Part shown: piece by piece, positions 1-5,181 of the stretch | Layout: each line of letters opens with the position of its first letter | Numbering within the stretch: the first letter of the stretch is position 1 | Assembly (NCBI GenBank): GCA_937920485.1 | Contig: CALETL010000035.1 | Location: 1-5,181 of the forward strand | DNA: 5,181 bases | Direction of reading: 5' to 3' | Origin: an uncultured Phycisphaerae bacterium | Lineage (GTDB): Bacteria > Planctomycetota > Phycisphaerae > Sedimentisphaerales > Anaerohalosphaeraceae | Made by a program: the position numbers and the translations under genes | Notes under the pieces: model-generated | What the model was told of the DNA's origin: nothing | The model's database searches: none | What the model saw: the letters and a program-made list of their open reading frames with translations, nothing else

Positions 1-564
1 ACCGCATTTTTGGAAAGCTATCGACAATCACATCCGAATGATACAGTTGAAACATTCAATATCTTCGAAGAGGATTTGCCGAGTTTTGACGGTTTGAAGG
101 TTCAGGCCAAATACACAATCCTTCACGGCGAAGAGCATACACCCGAGGAGCGTCAGGCCTGGGATGCTGTTGAAAGAGTCATTACTCACTTCAAAGCTGC
201 AGATAAATATGTCCTTTCGCTTCCCATGTGGAATTTTAGCATTCCCTATCGTCTCAAACAGTATATCGATATCCTTATTCAGCCGGGATACACATTTACT
301 GCCAACGAAAACGGTTATGAAGGGCTAATAAAGGGTAAGCCCATTACGGTGGTCTATGCCCGTGGTGGAACTTATGTTGAGGGCACTGAAGCAGAAGCTT
401 TTGATATGCAGAAAAAATACATAGAGCTTGTTTTGGGATTTATGGGTTTTCAAAACATTTATTCGATTGTTGTCGAACCAACTTTGCAAGGGGATTCGAA
501 TGATATTCAGAGAATATCAGATGCATCCATCCGGAAAGCTCAAACTCTCGGAAGCGATTTTTGA
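1..564 (+). CDS. azoR: FMN-dependent NADH-azoreductase (AzoR/AcpD family), 5' partial
   Basis: This is a flavodoxin-like FMN oxidoreductase that uses NADH to reduce quinones and azo compounds by two-electron transfer; the family is normally a cytoplasmic homodimer. The frame is open from the first base, so 187 residues are visible and the start lies outside the window. Compared from memory with the 201-residue E. coli protein, about 20-25 residues are missing, including the N-terminal beta strand and the first FMN-phosphate loop. Counting from the first visible codon, the family signatures are PMWNFSIP (75-82; E. coli has PMYNFNIS), then a YTF element (97-99), ENGYEGL (103-109) and the flavin-contacting ARGGTYVEG (120-128). 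LGFMGF (145-150) matches the E. coli LGFIGI segment. The TTG at nt 10 is an internal Leu codon, not a start. The stop lies 17 bp before the next gene, which suggests co-transcription. The family is confident; the physiological substrate is not known. Confidence 0.93.
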   Translation, partial: TAFLESYRQSHPNDTVETFNIFEEDLPSFDGLKVQAKYTILHGEEHTPEERQAWDAVERVITHFKAADKYVLSLPMWNFSIPYRLKQYIDILIQPGYTFTANENGYEGLIKGKPITVVYARGGTYVEGTEAEAFDMQKKYIELVLGFMGFQNIYSIVVEPTLQGDSNDIQRISDASIRKAQTLGSDF

Positions 565-571
565 TCGACAC

Positions 572-576
572 AGGTG
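572..576 (+). promoter_or_regulatory. Shine-Dalgarno site that decides the YyaL start
   Basis: AGGTG lies 5 nt ahead of the ATG at nt 582. The further-upstream in-frame TTG (nt 561) overlaps the azoR stop codon and has no good ribosome site, so the ATG at 582 is preferred. A downstream in-frame ATG at nt 666 has only a weaker AGAGAG (653-658) ahead of it. Confidence 0.6.
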
Positions 577-581
577 CGGAA

Positions 582-650
582 ATGAACCACAAAAATACGT
601 TCATTCTGTTGTTTTTTGTTTTACTTGCTCTATGGAACGATCTGGAAGCG
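582..650 (+). other. Predicted Sec signal peptide of the YyaL-family protein
   Basis: The first 23 residues have a short basic n-region (MNHKN), a hydrophobic core of about 13 residues ([13 protein letters not shown]) and a polar c-region ending in LEA before KESD, an acceptable A-X-A-like signal peptidase I context. There is no lipobox Cys, so the protein is probably not a lipoprotein. An uncleaved N-terminal anchor is possible. If translation instead starts at nt 666, this segment would not exist and the protein would be cytoplasmic. Confidence 0.6.
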
Positions 651-2744
651 AAAGAGAGCGACACTATGAGTGTTCAGACTAAACATACAAACCGATTAAT
701 AAAAGAAGCAAGTCCCTACCTGCTTCAGCATGCTCATAATCCAGTGGATTGGTTCCCGTGGGGCAAGGAAGCTTTTGCCAAGGCCGAAAAAGAGGGCAAA
801 CCAGTCTTTTTGTCCATAGGTTATTCAACCTGCCATTGGTGTCATGTGATGGCCCATGAGAGCTTTGAGAATGAACGGATTGCTAAAATTCTGAACAAGC
901 ACTTTGTTTCCATCAAAGTGGATCGGGAGGAACTGCCCGGAGTCGACGCAGTTTATATGGATTTCGTCCAAAAAACCACCGGCTCCGGCGGCTGGCCATT
1001 ATCGGTTTTTTTAACGGCGGACGCCAAACCCTTTTACGGAGGAACCTATTTCCCTCCGATTGATTCGTACGGCAGACCCGGATTTGAGACCTTGTTGACT
1101 TCTATTCAGGATGCTTGGCAGAACAGGCGGGAGGAATTGTTAGCATCCTCTAAACATATAACATCTTTATTACAGGAACAAGCGCGCACGACAAGCGAGC
1201 TAAAACTCACCGATAAGGTTCTGCAAAAAACGTATGATAATCTTGAGCAAATTTATGATTCTGAAAATGGCGGCTTTGGCAGTGCCCCCAAGTTCCCACA
1301 ACCGACGATGCTTTCTTTTTTGCTGGTATATTCGCATCGAGCAGAAAATGAACGTGCTCTTGAAATGGTTCAAAACACTTTTGAAAAAATGGCAGATGGC
1401 GGCATTTACGATCATTTGGGAGGGGGCTTTCACCGATATTCTGTCGATCAGAAATGGTTGGTACCGCACTTTGAAAAAATGCTGTATGACCAGGCCCTCA
1501 TCAGTAGGGCATATATTCAGGCATATCAGATCACAAAAAAGACGGAATACAAAGAAACAGCCCAAGAGATTTTTGACTACATTTTGCGTGATATGACATC
1601 ACCACAAGAGGGGTTCTATAGCGCCGAAGACGCTGACAGTGAAGGACATGAAGGCGTATTTTATGTGTGGACACCGAAACAGATTGACAAAGCCCTCTCC
1701 CGCAAAGAAGAGAAACTTTTCAAGGCATATTACGGGGTCACTGATGCAGGCAATTTTGAACGAGGCAGCAGTATTCTGAATGTCTCAAAGCCACTTCTGG
1801 AGGTAGCCGAACACGTTGACATCGATCCTGAAAGTGTAGAAGCGATTCTTGAATCCGCCGAACAAAAATTATTTCGGGAAAGGGAGACATGGATTCATCC
1901 CCATCGGGACGAGAAAATAATTGCTGGTTGGAATGGCTTGATGATCTCTTCATTGGCCTATGGTGGCGCGGTTTTCGACGAACCGCGATATATTCAGGCC
2001 GCACAGCGCAGTGCGGATTTTGTGATTACCAAACTCTATGAAACCGGACGTCTGAAACGATATCACGCCAACGGGAAAGCCCATCAGTATGCGGTACTGG
2101 ACGATTACGCTTATCTGATTCGAGGATTGATCGATCTGTATCAGGCTGACTTCGATCCGAAGTGGTTACGGCATGGCGTCAGATTAGCGGACCAGATGAT
2201 AGTTTTGTTCGAGGATGAGCAAACCGGTGGATTTTACCTGACAGGCAGTGATGCAGAAAACCTGATCGTACGGACCTGGCCGGACTATGATGGGGCGGTT
2301 CCGAGTGGAAATTCTGTTGCGGCGACTGAACTAATTCGTTTGTCAGAATTGACAGGGAAAAGAGAGTATTTTACACATGCCCAGAAGATCGTGATGCTCT
2401 TTCAGGAAGACCTGAAAAATCGAGGTGCGACATTAACAGAGTTACTGTCTGCTGCTGATTGGTGGTTGGGCCCTCGCTCGGAAATTGTGATTGCCGGAAA
2501 AATCGGGTCAGGCCAAACTCAGCAAATACTGAAAGATATTCGCAAACATTTTCTTCCAAGAACAGTTGTGTTAGTCAGGGATCCGGAAACGAATGCTGAT
2601 AAACTGGACCGGATTTCAGAAATAGTCAAAGCCCACGAACCGATTAAAGGAAAAGTTACGGTTTATCTGTGCGAAGATTTCGTCTGTAAAACTCCCATTA
2701 CCGATTATAAGGACTTTCAAAAAGCGATCAAAGAATTGCATTAG
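582..2744 (+). CDS. yyaL: Thioredoxin-domain protein of the YyaL/SPATA20 family (DUF255), predicted exported
   Basis: This 720-residue protein belongs to the widespread YyaL/SSP411 family, whose biochemical role is not established. Residues about 35-195 form the thioredoxin-like DUF255 domain. It starts with the typical [20 protein letters not shown] block, carries the redox motif CHWC (84-87), has GGWPLSVF (136-143, containing the likely cis-Pro), and ends in GGTYFPP (153-159). Residues about 215-640 form an (alpha/alpha)6-barrel region like N-acylglucosamine 2-epimerases and six-hairpin glycosidases. Its signatures are [12 protein letters not shown] (230-241), [10 protein letters not shown] (280-289), [10 protein letters not shown] (295-304), [12 protein letters not shown] (347-358), AGWNGLMI (448-455), LDDYAYLI (506-513) and [11 protein letters not shown] (568-578). 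The tail ends with the family's CxxxxCxxP element (CEDFVCKTP, 697-705). The family is usually about 670-700 residues; the extra length here is an N-terminal signal-peptide-like segment. The gene follows azoR by 17 bp. All hallmark residues are present and there is no frameshift. Family assignment is very secure; substrate and reaction are unknown. Confidence 0.95.
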   Translation: MNHKNTFILLFFVLLALWNDLEAKESDTMSVQTKHTNRLIKEASPYLLQHAHNPVDWFPWGKEAFAKAEKEGKPVFLSIGYSTCHWCHVMAHESFENERIAKILNKHFVSIKVDREELPGVDAVYMDFVQKTTGSGGWPLSVFLTADAKPFYGGTYFPPIDSYGRPGFETLLTSIQDAWQNRREELLASSKHITSLLQEQARTTSELKLTDKVLQKTYDNLEQIYDSENGGFGSAPKFPQPTMLSFLLVYSHRAENERALEMVQNTFEKMADGGIYDHLGGGFHRYSVDQKWLVPHFEKMLYDQALISRAYIQAYQITKKTEYKETAQEIFDYILRDMTSPQEGFYSAEDADSEGHEGVFYVWTPKQIDKALSRKEEKLFKAYYGVTDAGNFERGSSILNVSKPLLEVAEHVDIDPESVEAILESAEQKLFRERETWIHPHRDEKIIAGWNGLMISSLAYGGAVFDEPRYIQAAQRSADFVITKLYETGRLKRYHANGKAHQYAVLDDYAYLIRGLIDLYQADFDPKWLRHGVRLADQMIVLFEDEQTGGFYLTGSDAENLIVRTWPDYDGAVPSGNSVAATELIRLSELTGKREYFTHAQKIVMLFQEDLKNRGATLTELLSAADWWLGPRSEIVIAGKIGSGQTQQILKDIRKHFLPRTVVLVRDPETNADKLDRISEIVKAHEPIKGKVTVYLCEDFVCKTPITDYKDFQKAIKELH

Positions 2745-2768
2745 AAAAACATTGGAAAGTCCTGTTAT
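2707..2768. repeat. Imperfect inverted repeat across the convergent yyaL/plsY junction
   Basis: GGACTTTC (2711-2718) is the exact reverse complement of GAAAGTCC (2755-2762). The inner pair AA/TT adds two base pairs beyond one bulged G. On the outside, ATAA (2707-2710) can pair with TTAT (2765-2768) past a two-base bulge. The loop is about 32-36 nt and contains the yyaL stop; the right arm reaches the plsY stop codon. A transcript from either strand could fold this way, so it may help end transcription from both sides. The large loop and lack of a clear U-tract mean it is not a classical intrinsic terminator. Confidence 0.4.
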
Positions 2769-3415
2769 TTCTGCCCGATCTTTTCTTCCGAACCCTCAAT
2801 TAATCGTTTGATATTGTCCCTGTGCCGCACGACAATCAATAAAGCCATTAATACAGCTGTTATTACCAATGGCCAAAGCCGTAACAGACTCCAATCCTCA
2901 TTATCAATCAGCAGAATAGAAAGAAGTAATAAAACAGGAAAACTGACGGCCGCGATGATTGACGACAAAGAAACGTATCTCCACAGCAGGAGAGTAATCC
3001 CCCAGATAGCAAATGCTGCGATGCCGCAGAATGTGTAATAAGGCCAAAGCCCTAACACAATTCCCAAGCTTGTAGCGGCGCCTTTACCTCCTTTGAACCC
3101 TAAATAAATCGGGAATATATGCCCCAAAACCGCTGCACATCCCACCAGAAGCCACAACAGCAGCATACCTGGACTGGAAGAATGATCGTTAACTAAAAAC
3201 GGCACCAAAAGCATCGGAATCAATCCTTTCAATACATCCAGCAAAAAACAGACACCTCCCCATTTTTTTCCTAACATTCGGCCTGCATTGGTGGCGCCGA
3301 TATTGCCCGAACCTATTAACCGTAAGTCCTTGCCTTGGGCCTTACCGATCAAAAAACCAAATGGCACAGCACCCAGTAAGTAAGCGAAAATGATTAACGG
3401 CACAAATAGTATCAT
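2765..3415 (-). CDS. plsY: Acyl-phosphate glycerol-3-phosphate acyltransferase PlsY
   Basis: PlsY is an integral inner-membrane enzyme that transfers the acyl group from acyl-phosphate (made by PlsX) to the sn-1 position of glycerol-3-phosphate, giving lysophosphatidate, the first committed step of phospholipid synthesis. The 216-residue product has the usual family length (about 200-220). All three signature motifs are visible: GSGNIGATNAGR (35-46), GHIFPIYLGFKGGKGAAT (98-115) and the C-terminal HRDNIKRLIEGSEEKIG (198-214). Hydrophobic spans lie near residues 1-24, 55-75, 84-104, 114-147, 149-170 and 178-197, consistent with a polytopic protein. The start is the first ATG, opening with a hydrophobic helix as usual; a weak GGA lies 10 nt upstream. 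It follows waaF by 28 bp on the same strand and is probably co-transcribed with it. Its 3' end converges on the yyaL-like gene with a 20-bp gap. The assignment is secure. Confidence 0.97.
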   Translation of the reverse strand: MILFVPLIIFAYLLGAVPFGFLIGKAQGKDLRLIGSGNIGATNAGRMLGKKWGGVCFLLDVLKGLIPMLLVPFLVNDHSSSPGMLLLWLLVGCAAVLGHIFPIYLGFKGGKGAATSLGIVLGLWPYYTFCGIAAFAIWGITLLLWRYVSLSSIIAAVSFPVLLLLSILLIDNEDWSLLRLWPLVITAVLMALLIVVRHRDNIKRLIEGSEEKIGQK

Positions 3416-3443
3416 AGAGTATAATTCCGTTTCAAAATTGATT

Positions 3444-4469
3444 TCATATTTTCAGGAAATCGGCAGCAGCTTCAAAAACCTCATTAACACTGATTGATTC
3501 CATACATAGGTGTTGATTTTGTTTGCATTCCGGTTTATCGCATGGTACACAGGGGGCCTTGCCGAATATTTGAACCTCTTTGTCATGTCCGGTTTGCGTC
3601 CACTGCGAGTTATTCGGACCGAACAACGACACAACCGGCCTATCCAAGGCAATCGCAATATGTCGCGGACCGGTATCATTGGTGATAACCAGATTTGCCA
3701 GACTGTAGAGGGCTTTAAGCTGGCCGCCGTTTAACGATGTGTGTCCCAGATTAATCGGATTGGAAGTCGTGAGTTTACAAATGGATTTTGCAATTTCAAT
3801 TTCTTCTTGAACCGGGGCCACCGAAAGAATTACTTTGGCCTTATATGTTTCTGCTAATCGGTCCGCCAGCTTCGCATACCGCTCGATGGGCCAGAGTTTA
3901 CTGGGGCCGAATGCGCCGCCGGGAACCAGAATTACTAAAGGCCCCGTTTGGGCTTTCAAATTTTCAAACTTGTTGGAGACTGTTTCGATATCTTCCGGCG
4001 TTGTATAAAGCTCCGGTTTTTTCGTTGTAACGGCTCCTCCCAGATATTTGGCAATATTCAAGTAATAATCAATCATTGGGGTGGGCTGATACTGTCCATT
4101 TTCCATTCGTAGCGGGCTGATCTTGTCCGTCAGAAGAAATGACCGACCATCACGAGCATATCCGACTCGACGGGTGATTCCACAGCATCGAGTGACGAAT
4201 GCCGAACTGAATGAGTTTTTCAGCAGTACACATGTATCGAAGCCACCCGCCCTAATAGTACGGAAATTTCCAAAAATACTCTTTTCCAGAACCAGCCAAT
4301 TATCACAAAACGGGCTGGGGGATAAGATTTGCTGTGTGAATGCCGGCCCAAAACAGGTTATCTTTGCGTCCTGAAACAGTGAGCGAAACATGCGCAGTGC
4401 AGGCGTTGCCATAACAGCATCACCCAGTGGTGAAGGAAGCCAGACTAAAAGCCGTTTAGAGTTCATCAT
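3444..4469 (-). CDS. waaF: ADP-heptose:LPS heptosyltransferase II-like (GT9 family)
   Basis: This 341-residue protein is a GT-B glycosyltransferase of family 9, which adds L-glycero-D-manno-heptose from an ADP-sugar to the LPS inner core at the cytoplasmic face of the inner membrane. E. coli WaaF has about 348 residues. The N-terminal domain begins LVWLPSPLGDAVMATPALR (8-26), whose Asp17 aligns with the proposed catalytic Asp in the E. coli GDM motif. The LLKNSFSSA segment (82-90) resembles LPNSFKSA of E. coli WaaF. The C-terminal nucleotide-sugar domain carries PGGAFGPSKLWP (183-194; E. coli PGAEFGPAKRWP), LGHTSL (241-246), NDTGPRHIAIAL (264-275) and SLFGP (281-285). A Cys-rich patch CxxC-x4-C-x6-C follows (307, 310, 315, 322), common in non-enteric members. 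Two adjacent ATG codons (4469 and 4466) could start it; no strong ribosome site exists, and AGGA overlaps the stop of the upstream gene, so translational coupling is plausible. The exact sugar is inferred; another GT9 specificity is possible. Confidence 0.9.
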   Translation of the reverse strand: MMNSKRLLVWLPSPLGDAVMATPALRMFRSLFQDAKITCFGPAFTQQILSPSPFCDNWLVLEKSIFGNFRTIRAGGFDTCVLLKNSFSSAFVTRCCGITRRVGYARDGRSFLLTDKISPLRMENGQYQPTPMIDYYLNIAKYLGGAVTTKKPELYTTPEDIETVSNKFENLKAQTGPLVILVPGGAFGPSKLWPIERYAKLADRLAETYKAKVILSVAPVQEEIEIAKSICKLTTSNPINLGHTSLNGGQLKALYSLANLVITNDTGPRHIAIALDRPVVSLFGPNNSQWTQTGHDKEVQIFGKAPCVPCDKPECKQNQHLCMESISVNEVFEAAADFLKI

Positions 4470-4485
4470 ATAAAGCCCGATTTTC

Positions 4486-5181
4486 CTAATCGTTGGAGTG
4501 CATCATTAGCAAGGCAATCACAACAAGCTGCAGTGCGACAGCATAGCCGATCATGATGATGACAGATTCATTGCCTGCCTTGGGACTTAACCAAAAGCAA
4601 AAGCTGATGACCAGGCAAACAACAGCGACCACCTGAAGCATCAGCGACAATAGCTTGAAAACGGAGAATTCCTCATACAATCCTTCGCGGTCTTTAGTTT
4701 TAAGACGATGAAGTACTTCTTCAAGTAAATATTGTGTTTCTTTGCCGGAATCAGTGTCTTGGGATTTTTCGATTTGCGGTGAACTTTTGGCGGTATAGAT
4801 CTTAGCTGGTTCAGGCAGTATTTCTTTTTCCAGTTCCAGCAACTCCTCATCTGTTGTTTCAGCTTCTGACTCAGAATGAACTAAGGATGGCATCGCTTGC
4901 GTTTCTTCTGTAACTTTTTCGGTCTGGGTTTGTATGGGGATGGGTGGATTGATAGTATCCGATCTGTCAGAATCAGCTTCATCTGTTTCTTTTGTTTCAG
5001 ATGACTCAGAGGATTCTTCTGTATTATGGCGTTGCTGGTTTATTTTTCTGGAAGACTGTGCTCTTTGATGAAACTCGTGCATGCGAATGATATTGACCGC
5101 CTCTCGAAGATTAACGGCCTTTCGGTCAGGTTCTGGCTCAGTTTCTTTACGTCCGTCCGACGGTGCTGCGCGATGACGGTT
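4486..5181 (-). CDS. Unrecognised acidic protein with two C-terminal membrane segments, 5' partial
   Basis: I do not recognise this gene. The frame is open to the right edge, giving 231 visible residues and no N-terminus. The first internal Met (nt 5082) has no ribosome site and sits inside a helix-like stretch (LREAVNIIRMHEFHQRAQ), so it is probably not the start. Numbering from that Met, residues 20-115 are a low-complexity, strongly acidic Ser/Thr/Glu/Asp-rich region with a Pro-rich patch (NPPIPI, 45-50), likely disordered. Residues about 117-140 look like a charged amphipathic helix (LLEEVLHRLKTKDREGLYEE). Two membrane spans follow, about 144-165 and 173-194, joined by a short SPKAGNES loop, and the protein ends MMHSND. 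This arrangement predicts a helical hairpin in the membrane with the long acidic tail on the same side as the C-terminus, probably cytoplasmic. It lies 16 bp ahead of waaF and is probably in the same operon, suggesting an envelope-related role; no function can be assigned. The bias toward E, S, T and K, and the absence of stops, support a real gene. Confidence 0.8.
   Translation of the reverse strand, partial: NRHRAAPSDGRKETEPEPDRKAVNLREAVNIIRMHEFHQRAQSSRKINQQRHNTEESSESSETKETDEADSDRSDTINPPIPIQTQTEKVTEETQAMPSLVHSESEAETTDEELLELEKEILPEPAKIYTAKSSPQIEKSQDTDSGKETQYLLEEVLHRLKTKDREGLYEEFSVFKLLSLMLQVVAVVCLVISFCFWLSPKAGNESVIIMIGYAVALQLVVIALLMMHSND

Noticed and set aside
561..563. TTG as the start of the YyaL-family gene, overlapping the azoR stop
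   Set aside because: It gives a non-hydrophobic MIDTGAE extension ahead of a good signal peptide and lacks a ribosome site, while ATG at 582 has AGGTG at proper spacing.
1379..1482. Repeated TTTGAAAAAATG segments in the yyaL-like gene
   Set aside because: They encode two FEKM motifs that are part of the family's conserved protein sequence, not a DNA repeat element.
1200..1596. Overlapping open frames on both strands (1200-1565 minus and 1234-1596 plus) inside the yyaL-like gene
   Set aside because: They lie wholly within a gene with strong family motifs in its own frame, and their translations show no recognisable domain and shadow-like composition.
3419..3425. TTATACT (minus strand) just ahead of plsY as a -10 promoter element
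   Set aside because: It is only 3 nt from the start codon, which would demand a nearly leaderless transcript, and no convincing -35 was seen; plsY is better explained as part of the operon with waaF.
3788..4374. Plus-strand open frames (3788-4030, 4123-4374) opposite waaF
   Set aside because: They are antisense to a clearly conserved glycosyltransferase, with no ribosome sites or domain-like sequence.
5080..5082. ATG (minus strand) as the start of the unknown membrane protein
   Set aside because: No Shine-Dalgarno precedes it (GCGGTCAATATCATTCGC), and the frame continues upstream with similar charged composition to the window edge.

Overview
The window holds five genes and almost no free intergenic DNA. 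Two genes read rightward (about nt 1-2744) and three read leftward (about nt 2765-5181). The two groups converge on a 20-bp gap at nt 2745-2764. The first gene on the left and the last on the right are both cut by the window edges. No RNA genes, insertion sequences, CRISPR arrays or non-coding stretches over 300 bases are visible; the longest gap between genes is 28 bp.

Rightward pair: a 5'-truncated FMN-dependent NADH-azoreductase (azoR), then 17 bp later a full-length YyaL/SPATA20-family protein. The latter has an N-terminal thioredoxin-like domain (DUF255) with a CHWC active site, followed by an (alpha/alpha)6-barrel glycosidase/epimerase-like region. The start best supported by a Shine-Dalgarno sequence adds an apparent signal peptide. 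This would place the protein outside the cytoplasm, whereas family members are usually described as lacking an export signal. The spacing suggests a two-gene redox operon.

Leftward group, in transcription order from the right edge: an unrecognised acidic protein with two C-terminal membrane segments (N-terminus outside the window), a heptosyltransferase II-like GT9 enzyme (waaF), and the acyl-phosphate glycerol-3-phosphate acyltransferase plsY. Gaps of 16 and 28 bp make this a likely operon for envelope biogenesis, combining LPS inner-core glycosylation with the first step of phospholipid synthesis.

Organism: a heptosyltransferase indicates a bacterium with an LPS-containing outer membrane. 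GC content looks moderate, around 45% by eye. The lineage cannot be fixed from this sequence. The style of the waaF protein and the long, acidic, low-complexity membrane protein beside it would fit a planctomycete (Phycisphaerae-like) or a related environmental Gram-negative, but this is a guess. Overall the window looks like ordinary chromosomal housekeeping sequence. The points most worth a second look are the exported YyaL, the unknown membrane protein ahead of waaF-plsY, and an inverted repeat across the convergent junction.
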